Notes under the pieces: model-generated
Told to the model about the DNA's origin: nothing
The model's database searches: none
The model's input: the letters and a program-made list of their open reading frames with translations, nothing else
Position numbers and translations under genes: made by a program
NCBI GenBank assembly: GCA_014773175.1
Contig: VXCM01000343.1
Location: forward strand, 1 to 64,000
Source of the DNA: Lucifuga dentata
Taxonomy: Eukaryota > Chordata > Actinopteri > Ophidiiformes > Bythitidae
Length of the DNA: 64,000 nucleotides
Direction of reading: 5' to 3'
Part shown: piece by piece, positions 14,301 through 28,800 of the stretch
Layout: every line of letters begins with the position of its first letter
Numbering within the stretch: the stretch's first letter is position 1

Positions 14301-17300
14301 ATACATTAAAGGACCATACCACCCATTTTGCATGTTTGAGCCTAATACATTCAATTTTCATACACATAACTNATTAAAGGACCATACCACCCATTTTGCA
14401 TGTTTGAGCCTAATACATTCAATTTTCATACACATAACTTTACTGACAATCATTTCCCGAAGCATACTACTGAAGCAGTGAACTAAAAAATTTTTTAAAA
14501 TAATGATGCTTCATACTAATAACATTAATGTAATCCATCATTGCGAACAAGACGTGCATTCAGGGTTTTTTTTTTTTTTTTTTTTTNTTTTTTTTTTTTT
14601 TTTTTTGAAGTTATGTAATTTTACCGTTTAAGCGCAATAAAAGGCGCAGAATGCTGTGACAATGCTTCCTAGTGGTGCATTCAAGTGCTGTAGTGAAGAA
14701 CTGACAACAGGAACCATTTTCAGATCACTCCATGCATTTTTATTGCACTTAAATGCTAAAATTATGTAACTTTGAAAAAAAAAACTGAATATACGTGTTG
14801 TTCACAATGATGGATTACCTATCCCAAGAACATTTCAAGTATTACCAAGTTGATTTGAATAGCGTACCAGCATGAACTGAAATCAATGGAGGTCTGGAAG
14901 GTAGAAATATTTTTTTTTAACTCACTGTTCCAGTTGGGAAATGATTGTCAGTAATGTTACATATATGAAAATTGAAAATTAGGCTCAAACATGCAAACTG
15001 ATATGGTCCTTTAATATTTTTCTGCTACATGTTAATGCATCAAAAATGAGAATCCCAAAATATTTGATATACAAGGGTTTTTTTAATGACTATGTGAACA
15101 GCCTTGTTTCTAATATTATACAAATTTGAAAAGAAATGATGAAAGGTTTAGAGTGAAATTATAAAACTTCCCAAATTTGAAGATATGAATTAATTCACCC
15201 TAGAAAGAGGAGAGTATGTTTTTTTTTTGTTTTGTTTTTTAAATGATAGGTATTTCTAATTCTGGTAATTTTAAGAAGATACTAGAAAGATGAGAAGCAG
15301 AGACTACATTTACTCTGTTTATTGTATTACAGTATTTTGGACCATTGTCGGGTGGAAAACAGCATAATATTGTCTACTAGTTCAACAAAATAAAAGAAAC
15401 AGGAAAAGAAGAATTTTGCTGATTAATACATAATGTTGTAAACAGCAGTTCTTTACAGTTTCCAGTCTTTTCTTTTATCTCTTTTCTTTGCTATTTCAGC
15501 TTGGAAGCCACGTACCAAAGCAGCTCAGTTGCTGCTTACAACACACATCTTAATTTAATCATAGACAGGCAGGTTGTATAAGTCTGTGGGATTTGATGTT
15601 TCAGAGGAGGAGAGGAGAAGATTTAACACATAATACCTTTAAGTCATATTTCTAAGGCCCACCAGCTGCATCTGCAAATAGTTAAAGGATACTTACAAAC
15701 TGTCCCATTATCCCTGAGATCTGGGTGTAATTAAAAATACATGGTCGGACAAAACAAATTAAAATAAAACAACAGTAAAACAACAGTCATCCTTAGTGGA
15801 TCTTGTTCCAGACTCCACCCACATTTGGTACCATTTGGTACCACCTTGGTAACATTTGGTACTTGTTATTTAGGTGAATTTTTCTCTTTACTACTGTCAG
15901 CATGTTTGCATCGCTGAGTTCGTCAAACTTTTCCAACAATCAGCACTAGTTTGCTTCTGCTCTCCAAATGTTGAGTCAAAGCTATGAAGTCAATCATAAA
16001 TTTATTATAATCTGCCGTTAAATCTCATAAAAAGAGTTGGTTTAAATAAGATTTAATGTCTAGTTTGTTGTGGCACTTGGACAGGTACAATTATTACTGG
16101 GGATAGAATCATTTCAAACATGAGGGTCTCTTGGATTTCAACAAAGCCTTTTTAAAGTTTGACTCAGTCGGCTGTATCGCAACACATCACACACAGTGTC
16201 AAAGCATTATATTTCCTTATGACATGCATTTTGCTATTTATATTTGAATACATTAATCTAAATTAAGCCACAGAGAAGTTATCTAATCTATCTAAATTAC
16301 CCTGACTTGGTGACAGAGTATATATATATGACAGAGTGATAATGTATATTTCCTGGCACTTCAGCTTTACTGACTTTTTCCTTATAACAAGGCTGACATA
16401 ATATTTACACAGACATGCTGAAATGGAGCCACGTGTTGGCATCCATGCGCTGACAGCCATCTTTTCCCTCATATTTATCAGTCAGAGTTTTGCCTCATAA
16501 AATGTTTGTATAATTCAGTGGCATAAAGTTTGTTTTGTTAGCTGTAAAAACATGAACTCCTTCATGAGTAAGAAGTTAGTCAGTTACTTTCAAATCTATT
16601 CCAAAAGAGTTACTACTTATTTCATCAGAACTGTAATCAGTTGTAAATTAAGGGATTAGCCAAACTCAGTAGTGTATTCATGTACTTTCAGCTATTTTCA
16701 AATAACTTTATATGTATGAGTCCTATAAATACTACCTGCATACATGTTACGTTACATCAACCATTTTTTTAAAGCATAAAACCCTATTTTATGTTATTTT
16801 GCCAAATCCCCTAATCTTTCAGAATCAGAATTTCAGGTGATACATCCACTAACACTTATGCACAATTGAAGAAGGCACAGTCGTTTTTTAATTTCTCTGG
16901 TAAAAAGCAGTTTTCTCCTGGGACTATATTTCCTGGTGGAGATATACGTTTTCATTCCATGTAGCTCTGTTGGATCAGTTTAATTAAGTAACCCCAACAA
17001 AAAAGTTTAATAGACATCTGGAAAGTAGGAAAAATAATTCTAGAATTTACCACTAAACTAGTATGTTTTGGAACATGCTTGGCAATAGCGTATGCAGGTT
17101 GTATTTATTGGGCTCAAACATGCAAATTCACCAGTATGGTCCTTTAAGTTGCAGTAGCCAGAAGACAAAGCGGCAAATTAGAAAATTTGGGGAATATAAT
17201 TTAGGTCGACATTAAAACTTTTTGTGCCATGCTTCATAAAGACATATAACAGAAGTTTTGTGAAAGCCTGTACTTACACGAAGCAGTGATGTAGGGAGCA

Positions 17301-17911
17301 GGAATACACAGATTAATGCCTGATAACAGACCACATGGAAATGCTGATTATTGTCTGATTGCAAAGGATTTATATCAGCAAAAACAAAATCCCTTCCAAG
17401 ACAAAATTAATTGAGGTGAAGCCAAAAGTGCTCACAGTAGAAAGGATCAACAAATAATAACTAGTAAAACAATTTTCTGTTTGTAGATGTGGAAATAAAC
17501 ATGATTTAATGTGATTCCCTTCAGGGTCGTTAGCCATTTCTGAGCTGAAGCTATTTTTACTACTGGGTGTTAATCAGCTGTGCTTCAATGTCACAAAGGC
17601 AGACTTTGGTTAAAGACTGTTTGCAGATAATTATCAGTGTTTATTCTGGATGGGTGAGGTTGCCAAAATGATACACTCAATGTGCCACACATGAAAAGGT
17701 CAGCTAAGGACATTTCTCTGTGATTCTCTGTTGTGCCAAGGTGTAAATTTTCTTCTTTTATCTGCTGATTTATTTAGATAAAGTTATTGCGCAAGTGCAC
17801 AAGGACACGTTCCCAGTCATTTTCCTTCAAGGAAGATAAAATTTTTACAGTTTGTTTTTGCTTTCTTCCTTTTACTAGCTGTGCTTTGATGCTTTTCCAT
17901 TCTTTTTAATG

Positions 17912-17956
<45 letters not shown>

Positions 17957-19281
17957 GTTTTTATGAAAGCAGAAAACAATAGTTTTTCTATAGGGCCATA
18001 TAATTGATAGCATTCCCCGGAGGAAGAGGAGCTAAAAGACAGGGGCCTTTTGTTGCCTGTAGCCAGTCACACAGCTTAAATTACTGATACCAGATGTTAA
18101 AGAAAATTTNGGGCCTTTTGTTGCCTGTAGCCAGTCACACAGCTTAAATTACTGATACCAGATGTTAAAGAAAATTTTCTCAAGGCAAAGAAAATAAGTC
18201 TGTGTTCTTTGAACATCTCTTAATAGTACAAGCCATACAAGCCACTATACAGAGTCACCACATCCTGGTATTTCAGATATTATCAGGTACTAAATATGAA
18301 GACTTATCAGTTCTCAGGATATTATTCAGTTATTACTATCTTTGTCCTTGCATAATCTTTACATGTCTATCTGTAAAGAGTGTTCAGAGGTATCCAGATC
18401 AGAATTTTGGCTGAAAAACATTCACATTGTATTGTACTACATCACCCTTCTTTGCCCATTTTGAATTAATCCTATTGCTTGGGCTCATTTCTGATTCAAA
18501 TCTCTCTTTTAATGCTCAAGTGACTAGGGTGATGCAGTCATGTTTCTTTCAACTAAGGCAGATCACCAAGATTAAGATTTTTCTGACTTTCAAAGACTTG
18601 GAAAAGGTTATCCACGCCTGCATTTCCTCCAGGCTCGATTACTGTAATGCACTTTATTCTGGTATCAGCAAAAGAAACATTCACCGGCTTCAGCTAATTC
18701 AGAAGGCTGCTGCTTGGCTTTTAACAAAGTCCCAGGAGAAATGTCCACACCACCCTTGTTCTTGCTGTGCTTCACTGGCTGCCTGTCAGTTTTAGGATTG
18801 ATTCTGAAATCTTATTGCTTGTTTTAAAGACTTTTAAACATAATCAGGCACCTGCTTAGATACGTGATCTTTTAACTTTTTACAAGCCTGATCGCTTCGC
18901 TGTCTGAGATCCTCTGGCAGGAACCTTCTGGTGGTTCCCAAATCTCGCTTTGTCACAAAGGTGGCCGAGCTTTTGCTTTTTGTGCCTCTAAATTATGGAA
19001 TTCCCTGCCAGAGGATCTCAGACTGGCTCACTCAGTATCTTCTTTTAAGACCCATCTTAAGACTTATTTCTATCATATAGCCTTCACCAGTGCAGTAACT
19101 GTTCTTATTATCTGTTTATCTTACTTTATTATTATTTTTTAATTTGTTTTTTTCTTAACTATCTTTTTAATTGTTTTATGTGGTTTTAAATTGTTTTAAA
19201 CTGTCATTTCATTGTGTGTTAAACTCAGATATATTGTTAAGCTCCTTGTAACTCTGTTTTGAAAGGTGCGATATAAATAAA

Positions 19282-19323
<42 letters not shown>

Positions 19324-22300
19324 GTAGTGCAGCATTGGGATTAGTTTGAACAAAAAGAACATAAAACAGAGTACTTTTATGCACTTATCAAGCATGCTTT
19401 CCAACTTTTTTAGGGAGCTGAAGACCAAAATTGAGAAGGAAGACACCAAGAGAGAGTTACTGGGGAACCAGACCAGCCTGACCGAGTCACACTGTATTCG
19501 CTGTCTCCAGGCCTTCAAGTTTCTGGTCAACAGTAAGCGTCAGTGTCTGGACTGCCAGCTGTACATCTGCAAGTCCTGCAGCCGCTACAACAAGAAGGAG
19601 CAAGGCTGGGTGTGTGATCCCTGTCGCATGGCCAGGTGGGAAACATCAAATTAAGGAAAATAAAATCTGTAAGAGTTCAACATGATTAAATTGCTGTAAG
19701 ATGCAGTAACACCAGATGCTGGAATATAAAACATTTTTGCCTTTCGTAGAGATTTGTTCTAATATTGTGTCTCATTTAAAAGATTTTAAGTTGCACTGTC
19801 ACTTCCTTGTTCCAACCTACCTCTCCCACTATTAACCCAAATGCATATTGACTGGTTCCAGTAATTAAACCCATCAGGTTTCAAAACATCTTATCAGAAA
19901 TATATGGGAGTCCGCACAGATGCTGCATTGACAGTTTTGCAGTCTATTAGCATAAATCATCACTTTTGTACAGGATTCTCCTTCCACATTCCAGATGAAT
20001 GTTTCTATACTCGAGTTTGGATTTGATCAAGATTCCTCAAGTTTTGAAACATTAGCCTTTTGTTTGAACCATTAAAAGCCGAGAATTTATCAGTGTCCTC
20101 CAGTCCTATATGCATTCTTCAGAAGTTATTACTCCTGCTATCTGTGAGAAACAGATGTAATAATCTGTAACTCAATTTGTCAGTATGTTTTGGCTTTTTT
20201 TGTCACCTCCATTTCTTTTAAAAGGGTCCTTAAGATCGGCACATTAGAGTGGTACCATGAAAACGTCCGTGCCCGCTTCAAACGCTTTGGCAGCGCCAAG
20301 GTAATGCGATCCCTGTTCAAAAGACTGAACGGTGAACACATCTCTGAGAGCGACCTTAGAGGTGAGAAGTCTAATTGTCAGGATGTCTGTTTGAGCAATG
20401 AATGTAATGTTTCTTTGTTAAAATGGTTTGTGACACATAAAGCAAGCTTCTGTCTGTCAAATCCCCATAACTCATGGATAATAAAGGAAAACAAATATGC
20501 ATCCCTCAATATAATGCCTGTAAAGTAACAGAGAAAAAATTAAAATAAAACTTGTTTCTGGAGTGTTTAAATCCCTTAGCCACTTGTGAAAATCAGTATG
20601 TGGGAGGTAAATGAGTTTCCCTTTCCCTTTTTTTCCAAATACTGTCATGGTGGCCTTGTAGCAAAGAGATTAACCCCCCGTCTGGCCGACTCACGCTGCT
20701 TAATGTCCAGTGGTCGCTTCCTAAGTGCTAATGTGTGTGTAGGTGTAAAAGTGCAAAACAAAGGTTACAGAAGTGGTAGAATGTCACATCTTATCTCATG
20801 GTTGCTGTGTGTGGGCAACGTGGGCAACTTTCCATCTCTTTCACTCACTTCTTTCCGAGCTCAAAGGACACTGATGCCGATCAGGAGTTTTCCAGGCTCA
20901 GAAAGCATAGCTGGAAATCTGCTTGAGGTTATTATCAGAAATCTTTAAGAGCACTCATCAACTGCTTCCAATACTTTGACATCAATGTCTTGAATCAAGC
21001 TCCAGCATCATGAGTGTACATGCTCGTGAAGTATTAATACCTTGAAATGACTTGTGCATTGTCTCCTGCAAACTGTGCGAAACAGTGACCCTGTTTGTTT
21101 ATTGCATGTCATTTTGAACAAGATGGGTACAGTAAAATCTTTGTCATAATCTGTGTCAAACTGTAAGATATCTGATGCATATCAGACTGTGCGATGAATG
21201 CCTGTTGAATCGTAGCGATATGACAAGATACAAGAAGATACAAGATACGAGAGCTTTAATGTCACTGTTCTGAGACAACGAGATGAAAGGTGCTGAAAAA
21301 TTTAGTAAAGGCATAAAAAAACAATAACAATAAAACACAGTAAGTACAATAAAATACAGTAAGTAGCACTCTAACAGTAAAATATTAAATAATAAAATAC
21401 ACCAACAAGTTAAAAACAATAAATATAAGCAATATAGCCTTTTTAGGACTATTGCATGTTAACATTTAAGTATTGTACTTACTATTGCACATTACATTGG
21501 GGGAATGGTTGTTGTACAGTATGTATGAATTTTGGGGGTGGGGGGGGGAGTGATCTGTAGTTAGAAACATGTCATCAACTTATCTATCTGCGCCAGTTCA
21601 TAGCAACAGAACTGAATGAATTTTGTTGCAAGCTTTCTTTGGCTACAAGAGAGCTAAATTGGCCACAGGTGAACGTGTCTTATAGTGTGATCTAGGACCA
21701 CCTTTTAGGATTCATGATGAAAGATTTCATCACGTTTCTCTCATAATTATTATCCTTCGTCTTTGACATACCACAGTTTTTAGGAGCCTAAAAAGGGTAA
21801 TGATATATGCCACAAAATCATGTTATGAAACAAACACACAAGCAACATCATACATGTTTTTCAAGTTCATACAAGGCAAACGGAGACATTATCCAGACAA
21901 TGAAATTTAGATTTCCTCAGAACCTCATCAAAATGATGCATGTCTCAGCAACGCACAAAAATGAAGACTCTTTCAGAAAGCATGTTTCAGGAGGCTGCCA
22001 AATCTGACAGACGGATTTAATCGCCCATCTTTCGTCTTTCTCCAACTCTGTCTCTGCACAGCTGTGTCGATCGCTGTCAGAGAATGTCTCATGCCTGGAC
22101 AAGGCTTGAGCCAGATTTCAAATGTCAAATTTTTGTCCTCAACTGACCAAAATGTTAGCAGAAACATTGCCTTTTGGGACACATAACGCTGCCCGCTAGA
22201 CCTTAAGAACTATCACCAGAGATGCTGTTGTGTTGAAGTCTTGTTTATATTCACTTGCTTGTGTTTAAAGTCTAATGCAGTGACTAGAACAAGATTCATC

Positions 22301-22635
22301 AAAACCCTGTCAACACTTTTTTCATTTTTCAAGCAACATAAACTTCCCATGCAGTGACAGTATCCAGCAGCCACACCCAGAGTATATAAGTACATCAGTT
22401 ATGACACACAATGGGTTTCCAACTGAGATCATAGCATAAGGAAATCAATGAAATCTAGACAGAGCCAGAACTCCTGGTACTGCTTACGATTAGTCACCCC
22501 TGAGGACTTTGGAAAAGGGATACGCAGCAAGCTGGTTGGCTGGCTTGACCCAGCAGGCCTTGTGATCATCCAGTCACATGTCTCCTATTCTGTGTCTGGA
22601 ATTGAATGATCCAATCCTCAGGGCTCCAATCACCA

Positions 22636-22681
<46 letters not shown>

Positions 22682-25600
22682 ACAAAACTTACTTTGCTAA
22701 AGTACTGCACACATCTGTGAAGATTATGTTGAACTCAGCCCACAGAGTGTGGAAAGATGCAAACTGTAGTTACAAAACATGATCAAGAATACACATGTTA
22801 ACAGATGCATGATGTTCGAATGCGTGATGTTCGAATTGATCAACAACTAATCACAACACGCTTGTGCACACACATACTCAAGCACACTTTCTTTTGCTGT
22901 CTTTTTACTGTATGTGTTGTACTGTGGTCCGTTGGGCCCCCAAAGCTCGGAGGGTGTCATCCTATGTGTCTTATATGTTTGTGCACTGCAGCAATAAAAC
23001 TGCTGCTTACAATAGTGTCTTTGTTTGGTTGCAAAGTTGCACAAAAGGGATTTATCTCAGTTACTTGGATAACTGTAACTCTGGCTGTTTGCATGCTGCT
23101 GCTGCTGCTGCTGCTGCTTTGGATTATTTTATTTGGAAAGTTAGGCCTCTCAATGATCTCAAGAATATTTATTACAGTCAGTTGCAAACCTAACTTCATT
23201 AACTTTAATCGTGATTAGCAGATGGCAGTGAAAGGGTAATGAAAACAACCAAATCAGCATTTAGGTTGATTTATGTGGGAAGACGTGTAAGTAAACATGT
23301 TGGAATCAGACATCTCCTCTTTCCTCTGTTTGCCAGATCCCCAAGAATATGACACACAGAGCATGCCCGAGGTCCACAGTAAGTAGACTGATCTGACTCT
23401 GCTGCATCAGGACAGCTTAGACATTTTTTGAATATGATTTTTATTTTCCCTCATTTAGTTTAATTTAGTAGGGAGTGTGTGTTCACATTGTCAAAGTTGC
23501 AAAACTTGAGGTTCACGCCCATAGAAACGCTGAATACCCAGTGTGTGGTTGTAGCTGACGCAGGCCAAACACAGCTGGCCAGTCAGAACAGAGTGAGCTG
23601 TTCAGGAGGTAGACAGTTTCTAAAAGGGCTTGTTTTCACTCAGTGTGTGCAGCACTGCTGTAGCAATGAACAGTAGCGGGTAAATGCATTTTTTGCACAT
23701 TAAAGCATTGCAAAGGTTTTGAAATAGACCTCTAAACAAAAAACATAAGAGCATGGAAATTACTATAATATGTGCAACTTAATATATATTTTCCTGTTAT
23801 TTTTGCTTTCATTTGTTTTAATTCTTGTTTTAATTTTTAATTGTGCTGTTTACCAAAATTTACCCCAAGTGGCCTAAGAAAAACTAAAATGTATCTGCAA
23901 CTCCTGATTGACCAAATTTTGTGTTATTGCTGGAAAATACTGAGGGCTTGTTTAATTAGCTACAGTTCTGCTGTATACTATACAGACTCAAAACATTACA
24001 TCCTTTGTGTGCCGTCTTTTAGAAATGTACTTGTGCATGAAATAGTCATCCCTCTGGTTTATTCCATCCTGGAGTAATATAAAAACTATTATGCTGCTTT
24101 GTGTGCTTACCATGCATTTTATTCAGGAACACATGGTAACCAATATGGATAATTTAAAGTTTAATTTCAGTATTGAGTGTTCTCCTTATTGAACACGGAG
24201 TGTTTAAAATGATTCTGAGTAGCTTTGGGCATCTTACTCAGTGGTTACAGCAGTTTGGAGGCTGAGGAGTTTTGGTCTGGCTGGCACACTCAGAGCCTGT
24301 CTGGTGTTTATTCATGCCGCCATATTGAGAGAGGACAAGAGTGGAGCCAAGGAAGATTTAGTCACGGAGAGTCAACAAGATTTGCTTTAAAATTTGCCAG
24401 TAGTTGTAATTATTAGCGTAAAAATTGTGCTTGGCTTTCTCCTGTTGTTGTTTTTTTGTTGTCTTCTTTGTCTCCTCTCTCTCTATTTAAGAAGGAGGTG
24501 AAGGAAGTGTTGGAACAAATTCTTATGAAGTAATTCAGTCATAAATGCTGTAGTAAAGAAGAATTGAACACGTAAAATGCTTGCTCTGCTCTCCTGCTGA
24601 GCTCTGCCAGATAGAAATATAAAATTTGATTTGTTGCAACAGATGCAGTTGCTTTACACATTTACACTAAAATACTGGCAGAAGTACAGCGTGGATTGTG
24701 AAAGAGGACACGTAGATTTCCGTGTCTTTTTATCTTTAAGGGCTCTATTTTGAAGCCAATACTCTAATGTGAAAAAAACCCCACATTGAGCCACTTAAAC
24801 TCTCCTTTTGTGCAGCACCATTGTCTGAGTGAATACAGGCACTGTTATAAGCACCATCTCTTTAAAGGACCATACTGGCCATTTTGCATGTTTGAGCCTA
24901 ACATATTCAATTAATACATTCCAAAGCATACTACTGGAACGGTGAATTAAACATTGTTTTTCCTACCTTCCAGACTGCCATTGGTTTCAGTTCATTCTGG
25001 TACGCTATTAAAATCAACTTGTTGATACTTGAAACATTCTTGGGATAGGTAATCCATCATCACCAACAAGACTTATATTCAGTTTTTTTTAGAAGCTTTG
25101 TAATTTTAATGTTTAAGCACAATAAAAAGTGCAGAGTGAATGTATGTCTCCACCAGGGAATAGAGTCCCAAACCTGCATTTATTGAAAAATTTAAATGAT
25201 CGTGACTTCATAATGCTGCTTAACTATTAGCAAGCGAAATATCAATTTTTAACGTTGTTGCATCGCTTGAATATTTGATTTTGAAAGATTAAGAGATTTT
25301 GCAAAATATTAGGAAAGCTGAAATACGGTTTTATCCTTTGGGAAATGATTGTCCGTAAAGTAACATGTATGAAAATTGAATATATTAGGCTTAAACATGC
25401 AAAATGGCCAGTATGGTCTTTTAAGGCCCCACCCTGAGAAGCCTACTCTATTCTAACGCAATTGGCTAGTTTGCCAGCCAACATATATGATAGCATCATC
25501 ATGTTACAGAAGTAAAGGACTAAGCAAAAATGAAGCTTCCAAGGCCATTCAGGACTTATGGATTTGTCTAACATGATACTTTTCTATAAGTATGAAGTGA

Positions 25601-25823
25601 CAAGTGTCAAGTTTTGCAAATCTCACAATGTTCAACACGTAATTCTACTGTATTACAGTATAAAAATGAGAGGAAATGATTCAATGAATAATATGTCCAT
25701 GTTGAACACATGCAGAAATATACACACCTACACACACAGAAGTGTTACACACTGCATTAGTTTCCAGTTGTGGTACATGATAAAATATCATCATTCATTT
25801 TTATAAGCTTTAAGTTAATGACC

Positions 25824-25889
<66 letters not shown>

Positions 25890-28800
25890 TCTTAGCAGAT
25901 GGATATGAGGAGCACAGTATGGATGCCACAGACTCACAGCACTACAAAGGAGTAAAACAAATCGTTTTAATTCCACTTCTATTTGAAGAGCTAGTTGTAT
26001 TACATGCTCGGTAGTACATGTGGTTTGTTTCTTTTTGAAGTAAACAAGCATCTTGCAGCAATCCTGTTTTAAGTTGTAGTAAGTTTATGGAAGCAGCAGG
26101 CATCCCACTTCGCAGATCAGTTTGTACCTCATCAAGTAGTTCTGGTGCTTTTCACTGATAATTAATGTTGAGGAAAAAAACGTCATCCATGGAAACCCTC
26201 AAACAACGGCTTGCTTCACTTCTGACAGTTTGATGCTCACAACAAACATGCTGCTTGTTCCTTAATTTAAAAAAGGCTGTGGTGAGGAGAATCTAACCTA
26301 ATCTATCACATAGACAGTCCCATTCAACCTCAAATCAGCAATCAGCGAGAACAACCTGAACCAAATATTTTGTCTGTGTGTTCGTCATGATCAGCACTGA
26401 TGTTCGTCATGCTGACAGGTTCTTCCTCCATTGAAAAGTTTTCTACACGTGCTATCTGTATGGTGTCTGGTCCAGGCCAATCCTAATGAACAACGACTGG
26501 AATGCCTTGACGGCTGTTAGGCGAAGGTTCGGCACAGCATAAGTGGTGCTGGCCGTGGTGTATTGTGGGTAAATTCCAGGCTGTTGTACATCATCACACG
26601 TGAAAATGTCCAAGCAAAGTTAAAGTAGTCTCTGGTTTAATCCTGTGTTTAAAAGGAGCACTGGGTCCACTGGAATTCATCATAAAGCCAAGACTACTAT
26701 TGTTTATACCACAGTCTCTGTGCAATGTAGAAACTCAGCTTTGTTTATTTTCGATCATAGCAGCAGCTGTTCAGTGGAAAAATGTTTAAAGGACTTTTGG
26801 GCTTTGCTGGGCTTTGAACCTTTTCTCTTTGCTTGTAGTGTGACTACCGATTCAGTCTTACTTGTGTCTTATATGATTAGACTTTTGATGGATGGTGTAC
26901 AAAGGCAGACTACAAGAAGTCCAAATGGTGCTTCTTGCATGTATTTTCATTTAGGTAGAGTGCCCTCTAGTGTTAAAGTAAAGTAATACTGTTTGCAACA
27001 AGGAATTTAAGCCTGTAGACATTTTAACTAGTCCAGGAAGAAGCTTTGGAGCTGGTCAGGATTATTATTATTATTATTATTAGTATTAGTATTAGTATTA
27101 GTAGTAGTAGTAGTAGTAGTATTGTACTCAAAGAAACTTGAGTCTGCTTCCTCTGATCGCAAGGCTGCAAATTACATATCTTACACTCTCTAAAACAGTA
27201 ACTTACACTACAGGCCAGAAGTTTGAGGCCACCCCTAGGTTAAAAAAAAAATCATCAATATACAGTTTGTTTTACAATTTATTGCACAGGAAATGACAGA
27301 CATATATAAAATAAATGTAACTAATTAGTTTTCAAGAAGAATTGTCAACAAGAGCACATTATGTAGCCACTATGGCTTAAGAAATGATTTTTAATGAAGG
27401 CATCAGTCTGTATTAGTGCACTGACAGTTATGTTCCAACTCCCTTGCTGATGAGTTTTAACATCCTATTCAATAGCTGCTGTCTGCCTTCTCCCACATCA
27501 TTTTGGGATTAACTTGGCCTCAAACTTCTGGCCTGTAGTGTATGTGAATAATTAATTTTTTGTGTGTGCCCCACCTAATCAGTGTTGATAAGCAGGTGAA
27601 ACTCTGCTTAGTTGTGATCATCTCCTGTTGCTACAGGCAACTGTGTATATGATTGTAAGAGGCCTATTGCAATGGCCAGCATTTTCCTTTTTCCTTTCCT
27701 TTCCTTTCCTTTCCTTTTTCCTACCATATTAATCTCTCTATCTCTCTCTCTGTCGGTGATGGTGTTTCTCTTTCTGATTTCCAAAGATGAAAAAGACCAA
27801 AAGGCGACTTACTGTCCAGCCCTTTGATTTTGATCTGGATTCTGACTACATCATCGACTCAAGGAGACATCCATATCAGGTAGAGGTTGTACAAGACCAT
27901 GACTACTAGAACAAACTAATCCTAATCTGTCAACCCTGCGCTTCTCTCTTGTGTCTTTGCCAAATGTTATCTGGTTTGGCAAGGCAATGTGCTGCTAACC
28001 TGAACCCCAGCATGTTACTCATCTATTTTCTGGTAAACTCAGTGTACATATGTACATCCAAGTATGCATGTTGGCATACACAAACACTAACATACAGTAC
28101 ATAGTCATTGCAACTGGGTAGCTCGAAGTCTCTTTCTGATATTCTCATCTGTTTGTGTGGTTCATAGTATTTTTGTCTTCTCATCAGCTGAACTCTGACA
28201 AGATTTGAGATTAACACTTATCACTCTTCATCTCCCGATTCCTCCCCTCTCAGCCGAGTTCCGTTGACATAATGGAGCGAAGAATGAGGGATTCGATGGT
28301 CACCGAGGCTGATGTGGCCTCTGTTTTCCAAAAGATTTTGAAGGAGCACCAAACTGAGCAGGAGCCAGAGTTCAGCACTGATGTTGGACTCCACTTCAGC
28401 CGCAGGATGAGCCTGGGAATGGCCTCACAGAATGGTAAAGAAAGGAGGAAATACAGCTCAGCTCATCTGAATGGTCCCAGCAATCTCCACCTAAGTACAT
28501 AATGTACGGGTGTCAGAGCCAGAATACCTTTGTTTTTCCACTGTGATTTAGTTTTATTTTAACTTGTGAGAAAAAATTTTGGAATGACTATCTCTGAGGT
28601 TATTTATCATCAATCCTCATTTTTTTCCCAAATGATATCACGTACTCAGACAACGGAACTATCGCGTTTCACTCCCTCTCCCGGCTCAGCCACTCCTCCT
28701 ATGGCAGTGGCAGTGCTGGAGGTCCGAGGTNCGTTTCACTCCCTCTCCCGGCTCAGCCACTCCTCCTATGGCAGTGGCAGTGCTGGAGGTCCGAGGTGTA

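Larger units (their letters stand above)
8477..19413 (+). other. mlph intron 1 (10.9 kb), repeat-rich
   Basis: Large first coding intron. It contains a Harbinger-type MITE (12193-12742), two TTAA-family MITEs (14306-15014 and about 16705-17147), an L2 LINE tail (18400-19322), CT microsatellites and three undetermined bases (10908, 14587 and those inside duplicated blocks at 14372 and 18110). One minus-strand open stretch with a possible acceptor lies at 10587-10685 (see findings). Nothing else looks coding. Confidence 0.7.
20362..23336 (+). other. mlph intron 3
   Basis: About 3 kb with no coding signal. It contains a diverged retroposon-like stretch at about 21210-21420 (TACAAGATAC...CTTTAATGTCACTGT, common in fish genomes, low certainty), an AG microsatellite and a CTG repeat. 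Confidence 0.6.
25952..27786 (+). other. mlph intron 5
   Basis: Holds an ATT/AGT trinucleotide repeat (27061-27122), a Tc1-type MITE (27206-27540) and a short TTTCC repeat near 27688-27720. No exon is recognised. Confidence 0.6.

Noticed and set aside
20640..20760. tRNA-like or SINE head (tggccttgtagcaaagagattaa)
   Set aside because: Only a vague A-box resemblance; no B box, cloverleaf or tail could be confirmed.
22805..23218. 137-aa plus-strand frame with a hydrophobic poly-Leu stretch
   Set aside because: The Leu run is a CTG microsatellite and overlapping frames on both strands are equally open.
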